Assembly (NCBI GenBank): GCA_964418745.1 | Contig: CAYQMX010000030.1 | Span: 23,015 to 87,014, forward strand | Length of the DNA stretch: 64,000 bases | Direction of reading: 5' to 3' | DNA from: Scleromatobacter sp964418745 | Lineage (GTDB): Bacteria > Pseudomonadota > Gammaproteobacteria > Burkholderiales > Burkholderiaceae_C | Shown: positions 7,955 to 15,915 of the stretch, in pieces | Layout of the letters: each line of letters opens with the position of its first letter | Numbering within the stretch: position 1 is the first letter of the stretch | The notes under the pieces: model-generated | Databases searched by the model: none | Told to the model about the DNA's origin: nothing | Seen by the model: the letters and a program-made list of their open reading frames with translations, nothing else | Position numbers and translations under genes: made by a program

Positions 7955-9243
7955 GCCACCGCTCCGGCCAGCGTCGCGTCGCTCACGCCGAGCGCCGCGA
8001 TGCGCGCCGAGGCCGGCGGATGCGAGTAGTAGAAGCGCACGTACAGCGGGTCGGGCGTCAGCGTGGAGGCGTTGTCCTCGTACAGCTTGAGCAGCGCGCG
8101 CACCAGGTCGGCGGCGCTGGCCTTGCTGCGCGCGTAGGCGTCGGCCTGGTACTCGTCGCGGCGCGACAGGCTGGCGAACAGCGGCGAGACGAAGAACATG
8201 AACGGCGGCAGGCCCATCATGAACAGCAGCAGCGCCAGCGCGTTGTTGCTGACCATGCCGTTGGGCGTGACGCCCAGGCCCATGTAGAAGCCCCACTGCG
8301 CGGCGAGCCAGCCCAGCAGCGCGAAGCCCGCCAGGCTGAACGCGAACATCAGCGCCATGCGCCGCAGGATGTGACGGTGCGCGAAATGGCCCAGCTCGTG
8401 CGCCAGCACGGCCTCCAGCTCGTCGCCGCTGAGGCGGGCCAGCAGCGTGTCGAAGAACACCACGCGCTTGGCCGCGCCGAAGCCGGTGAAGTAGGCATTC
8501 GAATGCGAAGAGCGGCGGCTGCCGTCCATCACGAAGAAGCCCTTGGCGCGGAAGCCGCAGCGCTGCATCAGCGCCTGCACGCGCGCCACCAGCGCCGCGT
8601 CGGCGAGCGGCTCGAACTTGTTGAACAGCGGCGCGATCAGCGTCGGGTAGATCACCATCGCCAGCAGCTGGAACACGGTCAGCGCGCCCCAGGCCCAGGC
8701 CCACCACAGCGCGCCGGTGGCCTGCATGATCCACAGCACCAGCGCCAGCAGCGGGCCGCCGATGGCGATGCCCAGCAGCGTGGACTTCACGAGGTCGGCC
8801 ACGTACAGCGCCGGCGTCATCTTGTTGAAGCCGAAGCGCTGCTCGAGGCGGAACGTGCTGTAGAGCTCGAACGGCAGGTCCAGCAGGGCGCCCACGAGCA
8901 CGAAGGCGCCGATCAGCAGCAGCTGGTAGGCCATCGCGCCCCAGTGCGGCGCCACCAGGGCCAGCATGGCGGCGTTGAGCGCGCTCAGGCCGCCCAGCAG
9001 CGTCCAGCCGATCAGGACGGCGCTGGCGAAGGCGCTGCCGACGATGCCCAGGCGGAGCTTGGCCAGCGTGTAGTCGGCCGCCTTCTGGTGGGCCTCCAGC
9101 GGCACGATGCCGGCGTAGGCGAGGGGCACGGCGCCGCGGTGCGCGGCCACGTGACGCATCTGGCGCGTGGCCAGCCAGAATTTGACGAGCAGCGAGGCCA
9201 GGATGGCCGCCGCGAACGCCAGGGACAGGACGACAGGATTCAT
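7951..9243 (-). CDS. M48 family metalloprotease, Ste24/HtpX type, membrane-bound
   Basis: 430 aa. Zinc motif HELGH (HEXXH) at about residue 280 and a downstream glutamate in RRDEYQADAYA give the M48 active site. Six or so hydrophobic segments surround it, and the N-terminal region with DLPFELYSTFRLEQRFGFNK is typical of the Ste24 (M48A) group rather than short HtpX. Such enzymes degrade misfolded membrane proteins in bacteria. ATG at 9243 precedes a clear hydrophobic start. The in-frame open stretch far upstream is antisense to another gene. It overlaps rsgA by 4 bases. Confidence 0.9.
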   Translation of the reverse strand: MNPVVLSLAFAAAILASLLVKFWLATRQMRHVAAHRGAVPLAYAGIVPLEAHQKAADYTLAKLRLGIVGSAFASAVLIGWTLLGGLSALNAAMLALVAPHWGAMAYQLLLIGAFVLVGALLDLPFELYSTFRLEQRFGFNKMTPALYVADLVKSTLLGIAIGGPLLALVLWIMQATGALWWAWAWGALTVFQLLAMVIYPTLIAPLFNKFEPLADAALVARVQALMQRCGFRAKGFFVMDGSRRSSHSNAYFTGFGAAKRVVFFDTLLARLSGDELEAVLAHELGHFAHRHILRRMALMFAFSLAGFALLGWLAAQWGFYMGLGVTPNGMVSNNALALLLFMMGLPPFMFFVSPLFASLSRRDEYQADAYARSKASAADLVRALLKLYEDNASTLTPDPLYVRFYYSHPPASARIAALGVSDATLAGAVA

Positions 9244-9449
9244 GGGCTCAAGTGTAGAGGTTCGGGCGCCGGGGCCGCGCCGCGCCCACCGGCCGCGACC
9301 CCGCGCGGTCATGGCGCCCTCGCGGCGCGGCCAGGCGATCCCGGTTGACAGCCTGTTACGGCGCGTCGCGCCGACCGTCGGGCACCGCGGGCGGCAATGG
9401 CGGCTACCATTCCTCCCGGCAGGGACGAGAACGCGATGGAGAAGCGCAG

Positions 9450-10844
9450 TTGAGCAATCAGGACAACGAAGGCAAGGGGTCGGCGGGTTCGGGGGGCGAC
9501 GGTACGCCGCCGAGCCCGGCCCAGCAGGTGGCCCAGATGCGCGCGCACCTGCGCAACACCGAGGCCATGGCCGCCGAACAACAGGCGCTGCGCGCGCGCA
9601 TGGCGCAGGAGCTCGCGCGGGTGACCGCCGAGCGCGACCGCCTGCGCAGCGCCGTGGCGGCGGCCGCGCCGGGCGCCGCGGTGCCCCCGGGGCCGGCGGG
9701 GGGCACGCCGGCCACGGGCATCCGTTTCGGCGCATCGCCCGCCGGGACGGCGCCGCGAAGCGGCCCCTGGCGTGCGCTGGCCACGCTGGGCGGCATCGCG
9801 GCCGTCGTCGCGTTGCTGGCCTGGATCGCCGGCACCTTGCCCGGCGAGGCCGAGCAGGCGGCCGCGTCGGGCGCCGCGTCCGCGGCATCTGCGGCGCCGT
9901 CTTCCGCGCCGTCGGAACCGGCGACCGCGGCGGCGCAGCGGATGGCCGCGGCCTCGGCCGCGCGCGCTGCGTTCCCGCTACCGCCGGGCGTGGTGGCGCT
10001 GGCGCCGCGCACGCCCGATGCGCCGCCGACCGCGGCGCCCGCCCCGGCGGCTGCCGCGGTGCCGCCCGGCATGGTGGCCCGCCTGCGGTCGGCATTCGCC
10101 GGCGAGGGCATCGCCTCGCCGGTCGACATCGACGCGGCGACCGGGCGCGTCAGCGTCGCCGATCCGCAGGCCGACAACGCACTGCGCGACCGCACCGACG
10201 TGGTCATCCGCGCGGTCTACGCCGGCGCCAGCCTGCCCGAGCCGCAGATCGAGCACCGCTGGCTGTCGCCGATGCGTGGCAGCCACGTGGCCGCCGTGGC
10301 GCCGGCCGTCCCCGCCGCACCCGCCGCCCCGGTCGCACCCCCGACGCGTCCGGTGCCGCCCGCCCCGGCCGTGACGGCGACGCCCGTGCCGCCGGTGGCG
10401 CGTGCCGTGCCCGCCCCGCCGGTCGTGCAGGCGACGCCCGCTGCCGCGGCGGTGTCCGTGGCCCGTGGCGCGACCGCCGTGGCCGTCGCGCCCGCCGCGC
10501 ATCCCGTCGCGGTCGCACCGGTCGCGTCCGGGCCGGCACCCGTCCTGTCGGCGGCGGCCGCGTACGCGGCACGGCATGCGCCGACGCCGCCAGTGCCGCC
10601 GCACGCCGTCGCGCCGACGGCCAGGCCGGCCACCGTGGCCGATGCCGAGGACCTGCGGCCCGTGCTGCCCGCCGGCCGCGTGACGGCCTTCTGCAAGGCC
10701 GAGCTCGCCGCCCGGCCGCCGGCGCATCGTGCACCGGCGATGCTGGCCTGCATGAAGCGAAGTTGCTGCAGCACGGGCAACCGACAGACGGAGGAGTGCC
10801 ACGCCTTCGACAAGGCCTATCCGTTCACCTGCAGCGCGGGCTGA
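9450..10844 (+). CDS. Ala/Pro-rich single-pass membrane protein with a cysteine-rich C-terminus
   Basis: 464 aa, not recognised. TTG start at 9450 with GGAG 8 bases upstream. Residues about 25-75 form a likely coiled coil (VAQMRAHLRNTEAMAAEQQ, then RMAQELARVTAERDRL). A single membrane helix follows at about 110-130 (ALATLGGIAAVVALLAWIAG). Then come two long Ala/Pro linkers flanking a folded patch (about 210-275, MVARLRSAFAGEGIASPVDI). The last 60 residues hold seven cysteines (FCKAEL, LACMKRSCC, EECHAF, FTC), which suggests a disulfide-bonded periplasmic domain. Accessory location between the protease and orn. Confidence 0.6.
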   Translation: MSNQDNEGKGSAGSGGDGTPPSPAQQVAQMRAHLRNTEAMAAEQQALRARMAQELARVTAERDRLRSAVAAAAPGAAVPPGPAGGTPATGIRFGASPAGTAPRSGPWRALATLGGIAAVVALLAWIAGTLPGEAEQAAASGAASAASAAPSSAPSEPATAAAQRMAAASAARAAFPLPPGVVALAPRTPDAPPTAAPAPAAAAVPPGMVARLRSAFAGEGIASPVDIDAATGRVSVADPQADNALRDRTDVVIRAVYAGASLPEPQIEHRWLSPMRGSHVAAVAPAVPAAPAAPVAPPTRPVPPAPAVTATPVPPVARAVPAPPVVQATPAAAAVSVARGATAVAVAPAAHPVAVAPVASGPAPVLSAAAAYAARHAPTPPVPPHAVAPTARPATVADAEDLRPVLPAGRVTAFCKAELAARPPAHRAPAMLACMKRSCCSTGNRQTEECHAFDKAYPFTCSAG

Positions 10845-10931
10845 GGCTTGGACCGCGGTTTGCCACGAGTGACGACGGCGGGGTTGCATCGCGCAGCCCC
10901 ATTCCTCGTCCCCAGTGCAAAGGAGTCCGCC

Positions 10932-11291
10932 ATGGACACGCTCAACCAGACCCTCAGCCACGACGTCATCACGTCCGATCGCGTCGAAGGCACGGCCGTC
11001 TACAACGACGGCGGCGACAAGCTCGGCTCGATCGACTACCTCGTCATCGACAAGCGCTCCGGCACGGTGCGCTACGCCGCGCTCGAATTCGGCGGCTTCC
11101 TGGGCATGGGCGCCGATCGCTACCCCGTGCCGTGGAGCCTGCTCGAGTACGACACCGGCCGTGGCGGCTACGTGGTGCCGATCGACAAGAACACGCTCGA
11201 CGCCGCGCCGCGCTACGAGCAGGACCGCCGGCCCGACTACGACGACGAGTACGGCCGCACCGTCTACGACTACTACGGCGTGGGCTGGTAA
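10932..11291 (+). CDS. PRC-barrel domain protein
   Basis: 119 aa. AGGAG lies 8 bases before the ATG at 10932. The first 85 residues (VEGTAVYNDGGDKLGSIDYL, then YAALEFGGFLGMG) match a photosynthetic-reaction-centre-type PRC barrel, here free-standing. A Tyr/Asp-rich tail (RPDYDDEYGRTVYDYYGVGW) follows. Stand-alone PRC proteins are often stress-linked in proteobacteria; the actual partner is unknown. Confidence 0.82.
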   Translation: MDTLNQTLSHDVITSDRVEGTAVYNDGGDKLGSIDYLVIDKRSGTVRYAALEFGGFLGMGADRYPVPWSLLEYDTGRGGYVVPIDKNTLDAAPRYEQDRRPDYDDEYGRTVYDYYGVGW

Positions 11292-11307
11292 GGGCGCGCC
11301 GGCGCAA

Positions 11308-11748
11308 TCAGCGCGCCGCGTCGTCGGTGATCGTCGCCATGCGCCGGTCGCCGCCCGCCTCGACGAAGCGCACGACGAAGCGCACGGCATGCGCCTCGTC
11401 GTCGCCGCCGTCGCACGACAGCCGGTGCACCGCGTGGCGGATCTGGTGGAAGGTGCGCGCGGCGGTGGTGGCGGGCGCCACGGCATAGACGTGGTGGCGC
11501 TGCACCTGGAAGCTGACGGCCACCGCCGACGGCTTGTCGGCGTCGTCCCAGGCCGCCGCCAGCGCGTCGGCGAGTTCGCCGTCGGCGGCGCCCGGGCAGG
11601 CCTGGCGCAGCGGCAGCTGGCCGATCACCTTGACCTCGGCGAGGCCGGGCTGCGGCGGAGCCGCCTGGGCGCCGTGCACGGCCGCGAGGAGCGCGCAGGC
11701 GCCGGCCAGGGCCTTCCATGTCGAGGTGAGGGCGAGGTTCTGGTTCAT
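11308..11748 (-). CDS. Small exported protein of unknown function (first of a look-alike pair)
   Basis: 146 aa. AAGGAG lies 6 bases before the ATG at 11748. The N-terminus is a signal peptide (TWKALAGACALLAAVHGAQA, cleavage after AQA near residue 29). The mature part has two cysteines (QACPG, LSCDG) that could pair. Its signal peptide and upstream region resemble those of the next gene upstream (WKALA, AVHGA), while the mature parts differ. No family recognised. Confidence 0.65.
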   Translation of the reverse strand: MNQNLALTSTWKALAGACALLAAVHGAQAAPPQPGLAEVKVIGQLPLRQACPGAADGELADALAAAWDDADKPSAVAVSFQVQRHHVYAVAPATTAARTFHQIRHAVHRLSCDGGDDEAHAVRFVVRFVEAGGDRRMATITDDAAR

Positions 11749-11865
11749 GGGAACTCCTTGCAGTCGGTGGGAAGGGGCCGGACATGCCGTCCCGGCCGTG
11801 GGCAGGCGTCCCGCCAGCGCGCGAGCGACCCGCGGGATGCGATGGATCGATCCGGCGCCGTGCGC

Positions 11866-12108
11866 TCAGGTCCAGTCGTCGTCGTCGTCGAACACGTCGA
11901 CGACTGCCGCGTCGTCCGGCTCGTCGTCGATGTCGACATCGACGTCGGGACAGTCGTGGCCGCCCGACAGTGCGTCGGCGACGTACACGTGCACGACGCC
12001 GCGGTCGTGCGGGAACACGGTGGCGCGTGCCCCATGCACGACGGCGAACATCGCGAGCACGACGGCAAGGGCCTTCCACGGGTGGCGGGGGCTGGCGGAC
12101 GGGGTCAT
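11866..12108 (-). CDS. Very small exported acidic protein (second of the pair)
   Basis: 80 aa. AGGAG lies before the ATG at 12108. Signal peptide from HPWKALAVVLAMF to VVHGARA; the mature chain is only about 48 residues. It has a short His-containing start (FPHDRGVVHVYV), one Cys, and then an extremely acidic tail (DVDVDIDDEPDD, ending VFDDDDDWT). The tail could bind calcium or another cation; that is inference. The longer in-frame ORF upstream is not supported by a ribosome binding site. Confidence 0.55.
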   Translation of the reverse strand: MTPSASPRHPWKALAVVLAMFAVVHGARATVFPHDRGVVHVYVADALSGGHDCPDVDVDIDDEPDDAAVVDVFDDDDDWT

Positions 12109-12314
12109 GGGATCTCCTGGCGCGGGGCCTTCTCGAGGCGATGCGCCACGATAGGTCGCCGGGCCACCCGCCCTCCAGCGCCGCGCGACGGATGCGCCGA
12201 TCGCTGCGACGAAATGAATCTGGGCGCGACGGGCCGGGTGCGCGGGCTGCGCGAGAATGAGGCATCCGCGCCGCCGTCGAGCGCCGCCCTCCAACCCCAC
12301 CGCCGGGAACCCCG

Positions 12315-12875
12315 ATGACCGACACGCCGCTCAAGAAGTCCGACAACAACCTGATCTGGGTCGACATGGAGATGACGGGCCTGCTGCCCGACACCGACCG
12401 CATCATCGAGGTGGCGGTGGTGATCACCGATCCCGACCTGACGATCCGCGTCGAGGGCCCGGTCTTCGCGATCCACCAGAGCGACGCCACGCTCGATGCG
12501 ATGGACGCCTGGAACAAGGGCACGCACGGCCGCAGCGGCCTGATCGACCGCGTCAAGGCGTCGAGCGTCACCGAAGAGCAGGCCGAGGCCGCGCTGATCG
12601 AATGGATGGCCCAGTACGTGCCCAAGGGCAAGAGCCCGATGTGCGGCAATTCCATCTGCCAGGATCGCCGCTTCATGGCACGCACGATGCCCCGGCTGGA
12701 AGAGTTCTTCCACTACCGCAACCTGGACGTCAGCACCCTCAAGGAACTGGCCAAGCGCTGGAAGCCGTCGGCGCTGGAGGGCCTGAAGAAGGCAGGCAAG
12801 CACACCGCGCTGGCCGACATCCAGGAGTCGATCGACGAGCTGGTGCACTACCGGGCGACGCTGCTGGCGCTCTGA
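12315..12875 (+). CDS. orn: Oligoribonuclease
   Basis: 186 aa, standard length. 3'-5' exoribonuclease of the DEDDh class that finishes 2-5-nt RNA fragments and linear pGpG. The first acidic pair is in LIWVDMEMTGL, and the exonuclease III motif HTALADIQESI is near the C-terminus. Conserved and normally essential in gamma/betaproteobacteria. ATG at 12315 gives the conserved N-terminus. It stands alone here, separated from the M48 protease by the accessory patch at 9.4-12.1 kb. Confidence 0.96.
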   Translation: MTDTPLKKSDNNLIWVDMEMTGLLPDTDRIIEVAVVITDPDLTIRVEGPVFAIHQSDATLDAMDAWNKGTHGRSGLIDRVKASSVTEEQAEAALIEWMAQYVPKGKSPMCGNSICQDRRFMARTMPRLEEFFHYRNLDVSTLKELAKRWKPSALEGLKKAGKHTALADIQESIDELVHYRATLLAL

Positions 12876-12902
12876 CGCGCAGCGCGCCGGCCGGTCCCCG
12901 GC

Positions 12903-13292
12903 CTACTTCTTCGCGGGTTCCAGGTGCAGGATCCACTGCACCAGCGCTGTCGCGTCGGCGTCCTTGATCGCCACCGCGTTCGGCGGCATCGCCAGGCCGC
13001 TGACCTTGCCCTTCCAGTGGCTGGCGTACGGGTTGGATCCGATCATCACGGTGCGCGTGAGCGTCTCGGCGGCGCCGGCCACGCCCTGGTACTTGCGGGC
13101 CACGTCGTGCCAGGCCGGGCCGATGGGCGCCAGGCCGTCCGGGCCGGGGGTGCCGGGCTCGATGTGGTGACAGGTCAGGCAGCCGCTGGTGGAGGCCAGC
13201 TTGAGCATCGCGTCGTCGTGGCTGTCGGCCAGGGCCCAGGGGGCCGTGCAGGCCAGCAGGAGGAGGGCGGTGGTGCGGTGTACGGCGTTCAT
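12903..13292 (-). CDS. Periplasmic class I c-type cytochrome
   Basis: 129 aa. Signal peptide about residues 1-22 (cut after WALA), a single haem site CLTCH, and the methionine ligand in GLAMPPNAV. Length and layout fit the cytochrome c551/c5 group, a small soluble electron carrier between respiratory complexes. It converges on orn with 27 bases between them. No other respiratory genes are nearby, so the partner is unknown. Confidence 0.88.
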   Translation of the reverse strand: MNAVHRTTALLLLACTAPWALADSHDDAMLKLASTSGCLTCHHIEPGTPGPDGLAPIGPAWHDVARKYQGVAGAAETLTRTVMIGSNPYASHWKGKVSGLAMPPNAVAIKDADATALVQWILHLEPAKK

Positions 13293-13452
13293 GAGGGTTC
13301 CGGCTCAGCAATGAAGGCCCCCAGCCTAGGTGCACGCGCGGCTCGCTCCTTGATCCGCATCAAGCCAGTCCGCGCGTTTGTCGGCATGGAGCGCGGGTGT
13401 CCCGGGATGCAACGACGCGCGGTCGCGCGTTGTCGCAAGGTGGAGCAGCGCG

Positions 13453-13483
13453 GCCCCGCCCGCGCGTGACGCGCGGGCGGGGC
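13453..13483 (-). terminator. GC-rich perfect hairpin downstream of the DUF2087 gene
   Basis: A 14-bp perfect inverted repeat (GCCCCGCCCGCGCG, 13453-13466, and its complement 13470-13483) with a 3-base loop begins 6 bases beyond the stop of the minus-strand gene. No T-run follows, so it is either a Rho-assisted terminator or an mRNA end protector. Confidence 0.5.
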
Positions 13484-13488
13484 GGGCG

Positions 13489-14211
13489 TCAGGGCGCGAC
13501 CGCCGGGCGCGCGGAATCGGCTGCGCTCGACGGCGGCACGCGGGCCGGCCGCGGCGACTGCCGGTACGGCGCCTGGCGCGCGCGCAGCGCGCGCAGCAGC
13601 CCCTGCACCTCCTCGTCGGGCCATTGCGCCACCTTGCGGTAGTCGCTGCAGTCGCTCTTGCGCGTCATCAGCCCGTGGTTGATCAGTTCGCGCCGCAGCG
13701 TCGCGTGGTCGCCGTACACATGCCAGGCCTTGAGCACGCGGTTGACCTCGGCCTCGGTGTAGACGCGGCGCGCCTCGAACCGTGTCCACAGCACCCACAG
13801 CGCCAGGCGCTGCTGCGACAGCTTGGGCGGCCAGCGCGTGAGCCGGCCGCTGAAGTCGAAGCACTTGAGCGTCTTCGCGGCACGCTCGCTCAGCCGCGGC
13901 GCGAGGCCCTCGACCGGCGTGGTCACCGGGTCCAGGAGCTCGGGCGCGTCGAACCAGAGGTCGGGCCCCGGCGGCGGTGGAACCTGGGCGGCGTCCGCGT
14001 CCGCACGGCCCGGTGCCGTGCGCGCGGCCTGCGCCTGCAACTCCTGCAGGTTGCGCCGGCCGGCGCCGCGCGCCAGCAGGTTCATCATTTCCACGTGGCC
14101 CGGCAGGCGGCCGTGCGTGGTCTGGTGGTCGAGGATCGCGCGCTCCAGCAGGCGGGCAAGCGCGGAGAGATCGGGCGCCGAGTACGGCAGGGCGGTTCGT
14201 GTCATTGGCAT
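13489..14211 (-). CDS. DUF2087-domain protein, probable regulator
   Basis: 240 aa. ATG at 14211 with GAGG 5 bases upstream. The C-terminal 80 residues (YTEAEVNRVLKAWHVYGDHA, then LRRELINHGLMTRKSDCSDYRK) match DUF2087, a small helical domain often attached to ArsR-like regulators. The N-terminal part has a helix with LARLLERAILDHQTTHGRLP and a Pro-rich linker. No DNA-binding motif was identified in the N-terminus, so a transcription role is inference. Confidence 0.75.
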   Translation of the reverse strand: MPMTRTALPYSAPDLSALARLLERAILDHQTTHGRLPGHVEMMNLLARGAGRRNLQELQAQAARTAPGRADADAAQVPPPPGPDLWFDAPELLDPVTTPVEGLAPRLSERAAKTLKCFDFSGRLTRWPPKLSQQRLALWVLWTRFEARRVYTEAEVNRVLKAWHVYGDHATLRRELINHGLMTRKSDCSDYRKVAQWPDEEVQGLLRALRARQAPYRQSPRPARVPPSSAADSARPAVAP

Positions 14212-14522
14212 GGCCTCACGTGACAGCGTGTGCTCGACGACGCTGCGCGGGACGCAGCGCCGGGGGTTGCCCTTGCCGGAGTCGAGCTCACGCGAAGGTG
14301 AGTCAGGCCCGAACGGAACAGGCATCGACGTGCAGCGGTGCTGCGCATCGTGCGGCAGGTTTAGCGACGCTGGAGAGCCAGCGCGGCAACGCCTGGGTGA
14401 ACTGCCGACCGAGCCAAGAGTCTACCGCGGAGCGCCACTGCGCCTTCGGCGACGACAGCGTGAAGGTCACCTGAGCTGACGCGCGCCGGGCGCCGCGGGC
14501 ACCGCCGCGCGGCGCGTCGCCT
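14212..14522. other. Intergenic region without a recognisable gene
   Basis: About 310 bases between the DUF2087 gene and the end of the GluQRS-FKBP ORF. Open frames here are short and lack ribosome sites. It probably holds the DUF2087 promoter, but I see no convincing -35/-10 pair. Confidence 0.5.
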
Positions 14523-15896
14523 TCACTTCGACGAGATCAGGTCGACCTCGAACACCAGCGTGGCGTTCGGCGGGATCACGCCGCCGGCGCCGCGGGCGCC
14601 GTAGCCCAGGTCGGCCGGGATCGTCAGGACGCGGGTGCCGCCGGCGGCCATGCCCTGGACGCCTTCGTCCCAGCCCTTGATGACCATGCCCTGGTCGAGG
14701 CCGAACACGAAGGGCTGGCCGCGGTCCTTGCTGGAATCGAACTTCTTGCCGCGGCCGTTGGGGGCCGCCGGGTCGGACAGCCAGCCGGTGTAGTGCACGG
14801 TGACGGACTGGCCGGACGTGGCGACCGGGCCGGTACCGACGACGGTGTCTTCGTACTGCAGGCCGGAGGGGGTGGTGGTCATCTTGGAATCGCTCTGGTT
14901 GAGGAGAGGAAGCGACGCCGGCGGCGTCGCGGAGGGAGCGATCATGCCACCGACTTCGCGCAGCCGGTCGGCCCAGGCCGGCACCGCCTGCGCCAGCCAG
15001 CGCGCCGGCGTTTCGCAGTGGTCGCCGCCGTCGTGCAGCGCGACGGGCAGGCCCAGCACGCGGGCGGCGCGGCGCAGCGCGGCGACGGCGTCGATGTCGC
15101 TGCGCAGCGCCAGCGGGCGCGCGCCGGTCTGCTTGGACAGCTTCTGGCCGTCGTCGGCGTAGACCAGCGGCGTGTGCAGGTAGCGCGGCGTCGGCAGGCC
15201 GAGCGTGCGCTGCAGGTGGATCTGGCGCGCGGTGTTGTCGGCCAGGTCGGCGCCGCGCACGACGTCGGTGATGCCCTGGTCCGCGTCGTCCACCACGACG
15301 GCCAGCTGGTAGGCCCACAGCCCGTCGGCGCGCCGCAGCACGAAGTCGCCCACGGCGTGCGTGACGTCCTGGCGCTGGTCGCCCAGCAGGCGGTCGTGCC
15401 AGTCGACGACGACATCCGCGCCCGCGGGCGTCCGGGTGCGCAGGCGCCACGCGGGCACGCGTGCGAACGGCACGGCCGGTGCACCTTCCGTGGACGCGAA
15501 CGTGGCGGGCCGGCAGGTGCCGGGATAGACCCGCTCCCCGTGCGCGAGGTGCGGGACGCCGGCGCGCGCGAGCGCGGCGGCGATGTCGCTGCGCGAGCAG
15601 GTGCAGGGGTAGGCCCAGCCGCTGCGCTGCAACTGCGCCAGCGCGGCCTCGTAGCGCGCGCCGCGGCGCGATTGCCAGGTGGGCGGGGCGTCGGGCGCCA
15701 GGCCCAGCGCCGCGAGCTGCGCCAGGATGCCGGTGTCGGCGCCCGGCACGCAGCGTGGCGTGTCGACGTTCTCGATGCGCAGCAGCCACTGTCCGCCCTG
15801 CACGCGGGCATCGAGCCAGCTGGCCAGCGCGGCCACCAGGGAGCCGGCGTGCAGCAGGCCGGTGGGCGAAGGCGCGAAGCGGCCGACGTAGCTCAT
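14523..15896 (-). CDS. gluQ: GluQRS (glutamyl-Q tRNA(Asp) synthetase) fused in frame to an FKBP-type peptidyl-prolyl isomerase
   Basis: One uninterrupted frame of 457 codons. Residues 1-about 315 are GluQRS, a class I synthetase fragment that glutamylates queuosine on tRNA(Asp): the HIGH-like APSPTGLLHAG, zinc cysteines (YPCTCSR, YPGTCR) and the KMSKS-like KLSKQTGAR. Residues 339-457 are a complete FKBP (SVTVHYTGWL, GWDEGVQGMAAGG, IPADLGYGARGAGG). The join is a short Ala/Pro/Ser linker (about 316-338) with no stop codon in frame. An internal ATG at 14882 could start FKBP separately, but no good Shine-Dalgarno precedes it. Either a true bifunctional protein or two genes that lost the intervening stop. 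Confidence 0.8.
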   Translation of the reverse strand: MSYVGRFAPSPTGLLHAGSLVAALASWLDARVQGGQWLLRIENVDTPRCVPGADTGILAQLAALGLAPDAPPTWQSRRGARYEAALAQLQRSGWAYPCTCSRSDIAAALARAGVPHLAHGERVYPGTCRPATFASTEGAPAVPFARVPAWRLRTRTPAGADVVVDWHDRLLGDQRQDVTHAVGDFVLRRADGLWAYQLAVVVDDADQGITDVVRGADLADNTARQIHLQRTLGLPTPRYLHTPLVYADDGQKLSKQTGARPLALRSDIDAVAALRRAARVLGLPVALHDGGDHCETPARWLAQAVPAWADRLREVGGMIAPSATPPASLPLLNQSDSKMTTTPSGLQYEDTVVGTGPVATSGQSVTVHYTGWLSDPAAPNGRGKKFDSSKDRGQPFVFGLDQGMVIKGWDEGVQGMAAGGTRVLTIPADLGYGARGAGGVIPPNATLVFEVDLISSK

Positions 15897-15915
15897 CGCG
15901 ACGGCGCTGCGCCGC

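Noticed and set aside
9978..11486. 502-codon minus-strand frame opposite the Ala/Pro-rich gene
   Set aside because: Arg/His/Gly-rich shadow. The plus-strand frame has a ribosome site, coiled coil and membrane helix. Some doubt remains because the plus product is itself low-complexity.
14882..14882. Separate gene start for FKBP
   Set aside because: Considered because FKBP is complete from this ATG, but no good Shine-Dalgarno is present and the GluQRS frame reads through. Kept as an alternative in the fusion entry.
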